Source: Gammaproteobacteria bacterium (GTDB lineage Bacteria; Pseudomonadota; Gammaproteobacteria; Pseudomonadales; PIVM01). Taken from it: DNA of 64,000 nt. The translations under genes were made by a program, and so were the position numbers. The notes beneath the pieces were generated by a model. It ran no database searches. It had not been told where the DNA came from and was given only the letters and a program-made list of their open reading frames with translations. Below are positions 26,733-35,257 of the stretch, one piece after another. The stretch spans positions 1 to 64,000 of the forward strand of contig PIVM01000015.1 in NCBI GenBank assembly GCA_003353945.1. The letters run 5' to 3'. Positions within the stretch are counted from its first letter, which is position 1, and every line of letters starts with the position of its first letter.

Positions 26733-27446
26733 ATGTGGTTTCATGATCGTCGATTAAAACGCACCATTCAGGCTATGATTCTGTCATTAGGTGCACCTCT
26801 TGGTTGGTTGATTATTCGACTGTTGACAGGGCGCTCATTGATCGATGAGTTATCTACTCAGGGAGTTTACTGGTATTTGTTGATTGGTGCGGCGATGTTC
26901 TGGTCTGTATTTGGCTATTACGTTGGTGCAAGTGAAGAGCGTCTGGAGGAGCTATCAATACGTGACGCCCTTACCAACTTATACAACAATCGATATTTTC
27001 ACTCTCGACTGCCAGAAGAATTTGCTCGCGCTATAAGGCATCATCGAAATATCTCTATGATCTTGATTGATCTCGATTTTTTTAAAAAAATAAATGACAA
27101 ATACGGACATCAGGCGGGTGATGTAGTATTGCAAGAAGTTGCTCAGATAATGCTGAGCACGGCACGGAAGGATGAAATTATTGCTAGGGTTGGTGGTGAG
27201 GAGTTTTGCATCATATTGATTGAATGTGACGAAAAGCGCGCTTTGCTTGCAGCGGAGAGGTTTTTGCGGGCGATTCGTTGTTTGCGTATAAAATTGCCGA
27301 CAGGTTTGGCAATCAATGTAACCGCATCTATGGGCGTTGTCAGTTCCGAAACGACTGATGGCAGCGAATGGCATCTTTATGCTGTGGCGGATGCGGCAAT
27401 GTACCGTGCTAAAAAGAATGGTCGTAATCAGATTGCTATCGTTTAG
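26733..27446 (+). CDS. membrane-bound diguanylate cyclase (GGDEF)
   Basis: A 237-residue protein with two N-terminal membrane helices (about residues 10-28 and 45-65) and a GGDEF domain. The active site reads RVGGEEFCIIL, so the A-site is intact, and DGLTNLYN-like RDALTNLYNNRYFH and ADAAMYRAKKNGRNQI are present. No RxxD inhibitory motif is evident five residues before the A-site. ATG at 26733 is chosen over an in-frame TTG at 26721. It converges with dgkA, 21 bp away. Confidence 0.9.
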   Translation: MWFHDRRLKRTIQAMILSLGAPLGWLIIRLLTGRSLIDELSTQGVYWYLLIGAAMFWSVFGYYVGASEERLEELSIRDALTNLYNNRYFHSRLPEEFARAIRHHRNISMILIDLDFFKKINDKYGHQAGDVVLQEVAQIMLSTARKDEIIARVGGEEFCIILIECDEKRALLAAERFLRAIRCLRIKLPTGLAINVTASMGVVSSETTDGSEWHLYAVADAAMYRAKKNGRNQIAIV

Positions 27447-27467
27447 CCTGCTCTATTCCCGGGACGG

Positions 27468-27839
27468 CTATATAAATCGTTGCCACGCGATAAGACTCCA
27501 GCATATAAACACTAGAGCCAGGCTCAATAGTACGGCGGCTGATCCCATATCTTTGGCGCGGCCGGATAGCTCATGGTGTTCAGGGCCTATACGGTCTACT
27601 ACAGATTCTATGGCGGAGTTGAGTAATTCGACGATTACAACAATAAGGCAGCTGCCAATTAAAATGCTTTGTTGTTCTGCGCTTTCACCTAGCCATAAGG
27701 CAAGCGGTGTCAATACGATCAATAAAGTCAATTCTTGTCGAAAAGCAGCTTCGTTTAACCAAGCGGCTTTCAATCCCTTATAGGAATAGAGGCTTGCATC
27801 TATAAGGCGTGGGATACCAGTTTTGCCAGGTTTGCTCAT
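27468..27839 (-). CDS. dgkA: diacylglycerol kinase DgkA
   Basis: A 123-residue inner membrane enzyme that phosphorylates diacylglycerol released during membrane-derived oligosaccharide or lipid A modification. Family motifs: ASLYSYKGLKAAWLNEAAFRQE near the N terminus, VELLNSAIESVVDRIG and GRAKDMGSAAVLLSL. Three membrane helices are visible. It is single and faces the gene-poor region upstream. Confidence 0.95.
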   Translation of the reverse strand: MSKPGKTGIPRLIDASLYSYKGLKAAWLNEAAFRQELTLLIVLTPLALWLGESAEQQSILIGSCLIVVIVELLNSAIESVVDRIGPEHHELSGRAKDMGSAAVLLSLALVFICWSLIAWQRFI

Positions 27840-28289
27840 TATGTTGTGGCCCGCATTCTTAAAAAAAACAGCATTCTATCGAATTTCTGATGCATCGAAC
27901 AATAGATGATGGCTAAGGTCGCCAAACAATTCTGATAACATCATAAGTGATGGGTAGGCATTGCGAACTCCTGATTAATTCAAATTTATTTAAATAAAGA
28001 TTCTTTTGTTATAGGTTTGTGATTTTAATAACTGCATATCTCGATTGGTTATTTTTATGGTGCTCTGTAAGTTTCAAAGGGTATAAGTTAAGTGTTTGAT
28101 ATTTGGTGCTAAACTGACGGGGTTAGACGAAAATGGTCAATAAACAATCTGTTTGGATCGAAAGATTAGGCCAAAAAAATGACGCAGACGTAAAAAATCG
28201 AGATAACTGTCAAAACTACATGGCTATGCGAAATCGTTTGTCGAACTAATATTGTAAGCAACGGCGCGAATAATATTGGATCGGTGTTC
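27840..28289. other. AT-rich intergenic region
   Basis: No convincing protein gene. A 38-codon open frame (28133-28249, starting MVNKQSVWIERLG) lacks a ribosome binding site. This stretch leads into the structured RNA candidate downstream. Confidence 0.5.
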
Positions 28290-28294
28290 GATGA

Positions 28295-28522
28295 GAAGGC
28301 CTGGTTAAGCGGTACAGGCCAATAAGCAGTACATCAACTCTGGTTGTATCCGATTGACTGCGCTGAGTTTTCGCTAGCAAGTGCCATTTTATCCGTACTT
28401 CTAATGGCACTGTCAGCGGAATCACTGTAACAGTAGTTCACTGTTACGTAAGTAGTAGATTGTTGTTTTCCTTTAGTGCCCTTTTAAGATCAATAATTTT
28501 CGGATTATTGATCTTTTTTTTT
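28295..28522 (+). ncRNA. candidate structured small RNA or leader RNA
   Basis: About 230 bases without a coding frame hold a chain of strong hairpins. GGCCTG/CAGGCC: 28298-28303 with 28315-28320. GCAGT/ACTGC: 28326-28330 with 28357-28361, containing an inner TAC/AAC:GTT/GTA stem. AGTGCCATT/AATGGCACT: 28380-28388 with 28403-28411. GTAACAGT/ACTGTTAC: 28427-28434 with 28440-28447. A strong intrinsic terminator follows. All three listed long stems are perfect. It matches no RNA family I recognise. The nearest upstream plus-strand gene ends 850 bp away and is followed by a convergent gene. The 5' end is a guess; I see no good sigma-70 promoter. Confidence 0.6.
28486..28522 (+). terminator. strong intrinsic terminator
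   Basis: AAGATCAATAAT (28486-28497) and ATTATTGATCTT (28504-28515) form a perfect 12-bp stem with loop TTTCGG, followed by a run of T to 28522. This is a textbook rho-independent terminator on the plus strand, with no protein gene immediately upstream. Confidence 0.88.
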
Positions 28523-28825
28523 GGAGTGCAAGGAATTATCTTTAGATGAATTTACAATAAATACACAGGCATTTATATTTGCACGCCCCATACTACTAGC
28601 TGTGAAACATGATGAATAATTAAGCTATGATCTTTTATCATTTTGATTTAATTGATAATTAAATTTTTTTTCCCGTTGGTTTTTATCGTTTTTGTCAGGC
28701 ATCCGGCGATCTGTGTTTTTTTTCTAATAAGTATTCAAATGTGTCAAAATATTTTCAGATTGATATATTAGCGATGGCACTAAGCTGTTAATATCGAAAA
28801 TAATTATTAAAAATGGGTGATTCTA
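28523..28825. other. AT-rich intergenic region
   Basis: About 300 bases of AT-rich sequence with T runs between the terminator and the next gene. It probably contains that gene's promoter, but I cannot assign hexamers with confidence. No other feature seen. Confidence 0.4.
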
Positions 28826-29137
28826 ATGAGATGGATTTTAGCCGTAATGGTGGTATCAACGACTGTAATGACGGCTCCCTTGGCGCTGGCCTGCAAGAGA
28901 CCCAGCATGCCAACGTTGCCTAATGCTGAGACCGTAGTGATTGCTGAAGTGGTTGAGGCTAAAAAGGCAGTGATAAAATACATGGAGGAAGCTGAAAAAT
29001 ATCTGGGTTGCAGTCGTGTGAAAAAGCGTCAGGATAAAATTATGGAACAGATGCGTATCGTTAGCTCAGATTTTAATTATATTGTGCAGATCTACAAGGA
29101 AAGGGCAAGGGTACAAAAGGCTTTGGCTCAACAGTAA
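28826..29137 (+). CDS. small exported protein of unknown function
   Basis: A 103-residue protein. Residues 1-25 are a clear signal peptide (VMVVSTTVMTAPLALA, likely cut at ALA before Cys). The mature part is about 80 residues, highly charged and probably helical (AKKAVIKYMEEAEKYLGC, KIMEQMRIV), with two cysteines that could form a disulfide. The residue before the lipobox position is not typical, so a lipoprotein is less likely. I do not recognise a family. It is flanked by AT-rich DNA and the converging bamD gene. ATG at 28826, weak ribosome binding site GGGTGA. Confidence 0.65.
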   Translation: MRWILAVMVVSTTVMTAPLALACKRPSMPTLPNAETVVIAEVVEAKKAVIKYMEEAEKYLGCSRVKKRQDKIMEQMRIVSSDFNYIVQIYKERARVQKALAQQ

Positions 29138-29240
29138 AAAATATGACGAGAAGCCGTAACGAAATACTGAATGACGACATCTAAATAATCGCTTTTGTCC
29201 ACTAATTGACCATTCTTAATGATGTCAAATTTGTAATACA

Positions 29241-29258
29241 AGAAAACCTGGGTTTTCT
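29241..29258. terminator. palindrome between convergent genes
   Basis: AGAAAACC and GGTTTTCT are perfect inverted copies separated by two bases, 15 bp past the bamD stop. It could end either the bamD or the small-protein transcript, but lacks a proper T tract. Confidence 0.3.
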
Positions 29259-29273
29259 AATGATGGCCAAACA

Positions 29274-30146
29274 TTACTCCCACGGTTGGCGATGATCAAA
29301 CTTGGGTGGTTCAGTGCGATCAACCAGGCCCATGGTCAGTTTATTAAGCCAAGAACGCTGCTCGCCTTCCAGGGTAAATTTAGTAATAAAATTACCCTGT
29401 TCATCCAGAGAAGGGTGATTGGGGTAGTTTGAGCGCAAGACCACCAAGGTATCACTTGCCAGTTCCTCCAAGCCTAACAGCAGATAGGCTTGCTCCATGA
29501 CGGCCAGGCCGTCGGCAACTGCCGGGGTGTGTTGGAAGTTCTCCACCACATATCGGCCTCGGTTCGCAGCAGCCAAATAGGCACTACGCTTGAAATAGTA
29601 ATTCGCTACATTGATTTCGTTGCGTGCCAGCAGGTTGCGCAAATAGATCATTCTTGCTTTTGCATCGGGGGCGTATTCACTATCTGGGTAGCGCGACAAT
29701 AGCTGGAAAAAGTCGTTGAAGGATTGACGAGCGGCACCGGGATCGCGTTGTGTTAGATCGGTAGGCAAAAAACGTTCAAATAACCCTCGGCTATGAGTGA
29801 AGTTGGCCAAGCCTCTCATATAATAGGCGTAATCTACATTGGGGTGTTGAGGGTGTAGGCGGATAAAGCGTTCTGCCGATGCTACTGCGGCTTCACTATC
29901 GAAACTGCGGTAGTGAGCATAGATAAGCTCTAATTGTGCCTGTTCAGCATAACGGCCAAAGGGGTAGCGTGATTCCAATAGCTGCAGGTTGGTTACTGCG
30001 ATCGTGTAATTATTGGCTTCTAGCTGCCTTCGAGCCAGATTATAGAGCTGTTGCTCAGATAGAGCTTCGCTAGGCTTGTCGTTATTACCACATCCAATCA
30101 TGGTAAACAGCAGAAGAGAAGCAAACAGTAATTGAATAACACGCAT
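29274..30146 (-). CDS. bamD: outer membrane assembly lipoprotein BamD
   Basis: A 290-residue lipoprotein of the BAM complex, which inserts beta-barrel proteins in the outer membrane. Signal peptide with lipobox around Cys19 (FTMIGC) is followed by TPR repeats: [64 protein letters not shown]. These are strongly conserved BamD segments. It is divergent from rluD, the usual gammaproteobacterial arrangement. Confidence 0.97.
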   Translation of the reverse strand: MRVIQLLFASLLLFTMIGCGNNDKPSEALSEQQLYNLARRQLEANNYTIAVTNLQLLESRYPFGRYAEQAQLELIYAHYRSFDSEAAVASAERFIRLHPQHPNVDYAYYMRGLANFTHSRGLFERFLPTDLTQRDPGAARQSFNDFFQLLSRYPDSEYAPDAKARMIYLRNLLARNEINVANYYFKRSAYLAAANRGRYVVENFQHTPAVADGLAVMEQAYLLLGLEELASDTLVVLRSNYPNHPSLDEQGNFITKFTLEGEQRSWLNKLTMGLVDRTEPPKFDHRQPWE

Positions 30147-30295
30147 AGAACTTAACCTAATTTAGTTCAGCCTGAGATACAATAATCGCCTCAGCGCTGG
30201 CTGCGGTATTTAAGCATAGCCGTAACGCAAACTAAAGTGCCCTTAGACCGGAAAATGTCCAGCTAAACCAAAACACTAACAAACTGTAGAGCGAT

Positions 30296-31264
30296 ATGGC
30301 TGAATCAATAGACCAAACCGTGATTGTACCCGAGGAATTGAGTGATCAGCGCTTTGACCAGGTGGCAGCGCATTTGTTTCCTGATTTTTCACGTTCACGT
30401 TTGCAGGGCTGGATAAAATCCGGCGAATTGACGGCTGATAATCAACCCTTGCGACCTAGAGACAAAGTGCTCGATGGCCAGTTACTTCATTTACAGGCCG
30501 AAGTGCAAGATGAGCAGCGCTGGCAGGCGCAGCCTATCGAATTGGATATTGTTCATGAAGACGACCACATACTGGTCATTAATAAACCGACAAATTTGGT
30601 CGTTCATCCGGCGGCCGGACACAGTGAAGGCACTCTGGTTAATGCGCTACTGCACCATTGTGCTGATTTAGCCAGTGTGCCGCGAGCTGGAGTTGTGCAC
30701 CGCTTGGATAAAGATACGACGGGTTTAATGGTCGTGGCCAAAAACCTTGCTGCGCATAATGATTTGGTTAGCCAGCTGCAGAGCCGATCGGTAAGACGTG
30801 AGTATGTGGCGATTGCTCACGGTGTGATGGCGGCGGGAGGCACTGTTGATGCGCCTATCGGTCGTCATCCCCGGAAACGGCAAAAAATGGCAGTTGTTGA
30901 TTTTGGTGGCAAGGAGGCCATTACACATTATCGTGTTGAACAACGTTTTTTTGCGCATACGCAGATCAGTTGTCATTTGGAAACAGGCCGTACTCATCAA
31001 ATTCGAGTGCATATGGCGCATATTCGATATCCACTGGTTGGAGATGCACTCTATGGTGGGCGACCCCGCTTGCCCAAAGCTGCGGATGCGGAGCTGATTG
31101 ATTGCCTTAGACAGTTTTCGCGCCAAGCCCTGCATGCGCGTCGCTTAGGGTTGATACATCCGGGTAGTGGACAGGAAAGTGAATGGCAGGTCGACATGCC
31201 GGATGATATGCAAAAGTTAACTGAAATCTTGTCACAGGATGTTAAACATCGACGGTCAAACTGA
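30296..31264 (+). CDS. rluD: 23S rRNA pseudouridine synthase RluD
   Basis: A 322-residue enzyme that makes pseudouridines 1911, 1915 and 1917 in helix 69 of 23S rRNA. It has an N-terminal S4 RNA-binding domain (DQRFDQVAAHLFPDFSRSRL) and the catalytic domain with the active aspartate in VVHRLDKDTTGLMVVAK, plus ETGRTHQIRVHMAHI. Length is typical. pgeF follows with a 26-bp overlap. Confidence 0.96.
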   Translation: MAESIDQTVIVPEELSDQRFDQVAAHLFPDFSRSRLQGWIKSGELTADNQPLRPRDKVLDGQLLHLQAEVQDEQRWQAQPIELDIVHEDDHILVINKPTNLVVHPAAGHSEGTLVNALLHHCADLASVPRAGVVHRLDKDTTGLMVVAKNLAAHNDLVSQLQSRSVRREYVAIAHGVMAAGGTVDAPIGRHPRKRQKMAVVDFGGKEAITHYRVEQRFFAHTQISCHLETGRTHQIRVHMAHIRYPLVGDALYGGRPRLPKAADAELIDCLRQFSRQALHARRLGLIHPGSGQESEWQVDMPDDMQKLTEILSQDVKHRRSN

Positions 31265-32024
31265 AAATATTCCCTTTATTCCTGCTGGTTGGCCAGCACC
31301 CCCATCGGTGGTGGCATTGGTTACAACCAGGCAATTTGGGTGTAGCACGGGAAGATATTCGTGTTTTAATCTGGCTGATCATGTTGATGATGATCCAGCG
31401 CAGGTGGCGTGTAATCGCCGTTTATTGCAACAGAGTTTGAAGCTGCAAAAGCCAATCCAATGGTTGCAGCAAGTGCATGGTACGCGGATTGTTGAGGCAG
31501 GGAAGAGCGCAGGATTGCTAGAGGCGGATGCGATTTATTCTTGTGAGCCAGGCATTGCTTGTGCAGTGATGACAGCGGATTGTTTGCCACTGCTGATCTG
31601 TAATGCTGAGGGTAGTGAAGTGGCTGCTGTCCATGCGGGTTGGCGTGGCTTGTCGGCGGGTGTCATGCTGAATGCACTGAAAAGATTTTGTAGTCCACCT
31701 ATTGAGCTGTTGGTCTGGTTAGGGCCTGCCATCGGTCCGCAAAACTTTGAAGTGGGTAAAGAGGTGAGGGAACAGTTTTTGTCTGCTGCTAGCGTGAAGC
31801 AGCGTGAATTAATATCGACTTGTTTTATCCCTCGACAGCAGCGACACGGATTTTATTACGCCGACCTCTATCAGTTGGCGAGGCAGCAGTTGAAAGCGGC
31901 CGGGGTTCAGAAAATATACGGGGGTGATTTTTGTACGTATAGGGATGTGGATCACTTCTACTCCTATCGCCGTGAGGGTCAGACCGGTCGTATGGCCAGT
32001 ATTATTTATATCAAACCATCCTGA
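31239..32024 (+). CDS. pgeF: PgeF (YfiH) multicopper-like protein, peptidoglycan editing factor
   Basis: A 261-residue protein of the YfiH/laccase-domain family. Motifs: WPAPPSVVALVTTRQFG, LQQVHGTRIV, MTADCLPLLICN, AVHAGWRGL, IGPQNFEVG and CTYRDVDHFYSYRR. The Cys and His residues of the zinc site are present. The family is linked to removal of wrong amino acids from peptidoglycan precursors, and members show purine nucleoside phosphorylase activity. It overlaps rluD by 26 bp, so translation is coupled. The rluD-pgeF-clpB order is the common one. Confidence 0.93.
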   Translation: MLNIDGQTENIPFIPAGWPAPPSVVALVTTRQFGCSTGRYSCFNLADHVDDDPAQVACNRRLLQQSLKLQKPIQWLQQVHGTRIVEAGKSAGLLEADAIYSCEPGIACAVMTADCLPLLICNAEGSEVAAVHAGWRGLSAGVMLNALKRFCSPPIELLVWLGPAIGPQNFEVGKEVREQFLSAASVKQRELISTCFIPRQQRHGFYYADLYQLARQQLKAAGVQKIYGGDFCTYRDVDHFYSYRREGQTGRMASIIYIKPS

Positions 32025-32037
32025 GAATAAGGTTCAA

Positions 32038-32064
32038 CTTGAAACGTGACGATGCAGCCCCAAT
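32038..32064 (+). promoter_or_regulatory. sigma-32 (RpoH) heat-shock promoter of clpB
   Basis: CTTGAAA (32038-32044), a 13-bp spacer, then CCCCAAT (32058-32064). This is very close to the RpoH consensus CTTGAAA-N(11-16)-CCCCATNT. It lies 73 bp before the clpB ATG, and clpB is a classic RpoH target. Confidence 0.85.
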
Positions 32065-32137
32065 CTTGGTGTTAACCAGAATTGAGTTTACAGTGCCTTT
32101 TTCTGTTGATGGTAGAGAATGAGAAAAGAGGAAAAAC

Positions 32138-34711
32138 ATGCGAATTGATCGCCTAACCAATCAATTGCAGATGGCTTTATCAGATGCACAATCCATTGCT
32201 ATCGGTAAGGACCATAATTTTATTGAACCGACTCATTTGTTAATGGCAATGTTGGAACAACGCAATGGATCTGTTAGGCCGTTGATTATCCAGGCAGGCG
32301 GTGACCTGAAACAATTGATTGCCTCGCTGGAGAAGAATTTACAAAGAATGCCGCAAATTGAAGGATCGGGTGGCGATGTTCATATGTCGAATGACATGGT
32401 GCGATTGCTTAATCTAGCCGACAAACTCTCACAACAACGATCGGATAAATTTATTTCCAGTGAACTCGTGCTGCTCGCTGCAGTTGATAGTCAGCTGCCC
32501 TTGGCAAAGCAGTTAAGGGAGTGCGGGCTGGATAAAAAAACACTGGAATTGGCCATAGAAAAAATTCGCGGGGGTGAAAAAGTGAACGATGCTGATGCAG
32601 AAGAAAATCGTCAGGCATTGGAAAAGTTCACCATTGACTTAACCGCTCGCGCAGAACGTGGTGAACTTGATCCAGTGATTGGTCGGGATGATGAAATCCG
32701 CCGCACGATACAAGTATTACAGCGTCGAACCAAGAATAACCCGGTACTGATTGGCGAGCCGGGTGTCGGTAAAACAGCCATTATTGAAGGATTGGCGCAG
32801 CGTGTAGTCAATGGTGAAGTGCCAGAGGGGCTGAAGGATAAAAAAATTCTTGTGCTTGATCTGGGTTCCCTGCTGGCCGGTGCAAAATACCGGGGAGAAT
32901 TTGAAGAGCGCCTGAAGTCCGTCTTGAAAGAACTGTCCAAAGAAGAAGGACGCATTATATTATTTGTCGATGAGATGCATACGATGGTTGGTGCCGGCAA
33001 GGCCGAAGGTGCAATGGATGCGGGTAATATGTTAAAGCCAGCACTCGCTCGCGGTGAATTGCATTGTGTTGGTGCCACAACGTTAGATGAATATCGACTG
33101 TATATTGAAAAAGATGCGGCGCTGGAACGGCGATTCCAAAAAGTTCTGGTTGAAGAGCCCAATGAAGAGGACACCATTGCCATATTGCGTGGCTTGAAAG
33201 AGCGTTACGAAGTTCATCACGGTGTGGACATAACTGATTCAGCCATTATTGCTGCGGCAAAGTTATCGCAACGCTATATTTCGGATCGTAAATTACCCGA
33301 CAAAGCCATTGATTTAGTCGATGAAGCAGCCAGCCGCATTCGTATGGAAATCGACTCCAAACCTGAGCAAATGGATCGCTTGGAACGTCGCTTGATTCAA
33401 TTAAAGATTGAGCGTGAAGCGGTTAAAAAAGATGATGATGCGGCCTCCGTTATACAGTTAAATAAACTCAATGAGCTGATCCGAACTGTGGATAGGGAAT
33501 TTTCTGATCTGGAAGAAATTTGGAGAGCGGAAAAAGCAGCTCTGCATGGCACGCAGAAAATTAAAAGTGATCTGGAACATGCTCGAGTTGACATGGAATT
33601 GGCTAGACGGGAAGGAAATTTAACCCGCATGTCCGAATTACAGTACGGCGTGATCCCCGAACTGGAAAAACAGCTTGATATGGCAGGTCAGGCAGAAATG
33701 ATGGAAATGCGTTTGCTGCGTAATAAAGTCACGGAAGAAGAAATTGCAGAAGTTGTATCAAAATGGACCGGTATTCCTGTATCTAAAATGCTTGAAGGTG
33801 ATCGAGAAAAACTGTTGCGTATGGAAGAGTCGTTGCATGAAAAAGTGATTGGTCAGGAAGAGGCGGTCACCGCCGTTGCCAATGCCGTGCGTCGTGCGCG
33901 GGCGGGGTTGTCAGATCCCAATCGCCCGAACGGCTCGTTTTTATTTCTTGGGCCCACAGGTGTGGGAAAGACCGAATTGTGTAAAGCACTGGCTGCATTC
34001 CTGTTTGATACGAGAGAGGCCATGGTGCGTATTGATATGTCGGAGTTTATGGAAAAGCATTCCGTTGCCCGCCTGATTGGTGCGCCACCGGGTTATGTGG
34101 GTTATGAGGAGGGAGGCTATTTGACCGAAGCAGTGCGTCGAAAACCCTACTCTGTCTTGTTATTGGATGAAATTGAAAAAGCACACCCCGATGTATTTAA
34201 TATACTGCTGCAGGTGTTGGAAGATGGACGCCTGACGGATGGTCAGGGCCGTACGGTGGATTTTCGCAATACCGTGATAGCGATGACCTCGAACATGGGC
34301 TCCGAGCTGATTCAGGATTTGGCAAAGGAGGAAAACTACCATGCCATGAAAGAGGCGGTGATGGGTGTGGTTGGCCAGCACTTTCGTCCCGAAATGATCA
34401 ACCGGATTGATGAGGTCGTGGTATTTCATCCCTTGGCAAAAGGGCAGATTAAGGGGATTGCCCGTATTCAACTGGAATTGCTGCGAGAGCGACTGGCTGA
34501 GCGGGAAATGGCGCTGGAGCTCAGTGAGCCGGTGATGGATAACTTAGTTGAAAGTGGTTTTGATCCCGTCTACGGTGCGCGACCATTAAAGCGCGCTATA
34601 CAAAAGATGTTGGAGGACCCGTTGGCACATATGGTCTTATCAGGAAAGTACAGTGCAGGGGATACGATTCGTTTGGACATGTCTGCTGGTGGAGATATTA
34701 CGTTTCACTAG
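32138..34711 (+). CDS. clpB: ATP-dependent disaggregase ClpB
   Basis: An 857-residue Hsp100 chaperone that rescues aggregated proteins with DnaK. Domains: N-terminal Clp repeats (1-150), AAA-1 with Walker [10 protein letters not shown] and Walker [10 protein letters not shown], a middle coiled-coil domain (about 405-525) that distinguishes ClpB from ClpA, and AAA-2 with GPTGVGKTE and [14 protein letters not shown]. The pore motif [10 protein letters not shown] is present. Length is typical. A good GAGG ribosome binding site precedes ATG 32138, and an RpoH-type promoter lies upstream. Confidence 0.98.
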   Translation: MRIDRLTNQLQMALSDAQSIAIGKDHNFIEPTHLLMAMLEQRNGSVRPLIIQAGGDLKQLIASLEKNLQRMPQIEGSGGDVHMSNDMVRLLNLADKLSQQRSDKFISSELVLLAAVDSQLPLAKQLRECGLDKKTLELAIEKIRGGEKVNDADAEENRQALEKFTIDLTARAERGELDPVIGRDDEIRRTIQVLQRRTKNNPVLIGEPGVGKTAIIEGLAQRVVNGEVPEGLKDKKILVLDLGSLLAGAKYRGEFEERLKSVLKELSKEEGRIILFVDEMHTMVGAGKAEGAMDAGNMLKPALARGELHCVGATTLDEYRLYIEKDAALERRFQKVLVEEPNEEDTIAILRGLKERYEVHHGVDITDSAIIAAAKLSQRYISDRKLPDKAIDLVDEAASRIRMEIDSKPEQMDRLERRLIQLKIEREAVKKDDDAASVIQLNKLNELIRTVDREFSDLEEIWRAEKAALHGTQKIKSDLEHARVDMELARREGNLTRMSELQYGVIPELEKQLDMAGQAEMMEMRLLRNKVTEEEIAEVVSKWTGIPVSKMLEGDREKLLRMEESLHEKVIGQEEAVTAVANAVRRARAGLSDPNRPNGSFLFLGPTGVGKTELCKALAAFLFDTREAMVRIDMSEFMEKHSVARLIGAPPGYVGYEEGGYLTEAVRRKPYSVLLLDEIEKAHPDVFNILLQVLEDGRLTDGQGRTVDFRNTVIAMTSNMGSELIQDLAKEENYHAMKEAVMGVVGQHFRPEMINRIDEVVVFHPLAKGQIKGIARIQLELLRERLAEREMALELSEPVMDNLVESGFDPVYGARPLKRAIQKMLEDPLAHMVLSGKYSAGDTIRLDMSAGGDITFH

Positions 34712-34721
34712 ACTGGAAAGA

Positions 34722-34746
34722 GGTGCAATGCGCAGCGCATTGCACC
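34722..34746 (+). terminator. perfect 11-bp hairpin after clpB
   Basis: GGTGCAATGCG (34722-34732) and CGCATTGCACC (34736-34746) pair perfectly around a 3-nt loop, 10 bp past the clpB stop. Only ATTT follows, so it may be a processed or rho-aided end. The same GGTGCAAT/ATTGCACC arms recur at 35226-35252. Confidence 0.6.
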
Positions 34747-34825
34747 ATTTGCACGAAGATTATTGTGCTTATGAATCATGCGCCTATTGTTTGTATGAAG
34801 TTGAATTAATATGAGAGTGTAAAAA

Positions 34826-35215
34826 ATGCGATTTGATAAAAAAACCTTACTTTTTTTGGTCTTGTTATTTCTCCCGGTCTTATCAAACGGGGAAGAGATT
34901 AAGCGTGTTAATAACCAACTTGTTTACCAGCAGATTCAGCAAAAAACCGCACCCTTCATTCTGGATGTGCGCAGTGAGCAGGAATATCAAGGAGGGCATG
35001 TGCCGGGTAGTTATAATATTCCGCACACACAAATGGCGGATCGACTGAAAGAACTTTCTGATTACAAAAACAAGCCAGTCTATGTTTATTGTCGCAGTGG
35101 CCGTCGTGCCGGCATCGCAGAGAAAGTGCTCCTGCAAGCAGGATTTACCCAGTTGCATCACATTGATGGAGACATACTTGGCTGGCAAGCAGCAAAACTA
35201 CCGTTGGAGAAATAG
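34826..35215 (+). CDS. exported rhodanese-like domain protein
   Basis: A 129-residue protein with a signal peptide (residues 1-23, LLFLVLLFLPVLSNGEE) and one rhodanese domain: FILDVRSEQEYQGGHVPGSYNIPH, active-site cysteine in VYVYCRSGRRAG and the C-terminal HIDGDILGWQAAKLP. It resembles PspE/GlpE-type single-domain periplasmic rhodaneses. Substrate unknown. It lies alone between clpB and a convergent RND gene, with matching hairpins on both sides. Confidence 0.88.
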   Translation: MRFDKKTLLFLVLLFLPVLSNGEEIKRVNNQLVYQQIQQKTAPFILDVRSEQEYQGGHVPGSYNIPHTQMADRLKELSDYKNKPVYVYCRSGRRAGIAEKVLLQAGFTQLHHIDGDILGWQAAKLPLEK

Positions 35216-35225
35216 CGTTTACTCT

Positions 35226-35252
35226 GGTGCAATAAGCTCCGTGCATTGCACC
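35226..35252. terminator. second GGTGCAAT-type hairpin, between convergent genes
   Basis: GGTGCAAT (35226-35233) and ATTGCACC (35245-35252) form an 8-bp stem. It lies 10 bp after the rhodanese stop and 5 bp from the end of the converging RND gene, so it could serve both. The arms match the hairpin at 34722-34746. Confidence 0.55.
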
Positions 35253-35257
35253 AAGAA

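Noticed and set aside
28133..28249. 38-codon open frame (MVNKQSVWIERLG...) before the structured RNA
   Set aside because: No ribosome binding site, no recognisable family and no promoter. Possible by chance in AT-rich DNA.
28295..28522. Structured RNA as a CsrA-sequestering RNA (RsmY/RsmZ/CsrB type)
   Set aside because: Too few GGA motifs in loops. Only the terminator loop and one or two other places show GGA.
28295..28522. Structured RNA as a c-di-GMP riboswitch or 6S RNA
   Set aside because: I could not match the conserved core bases of those families, and no downstream gene starts right after it.
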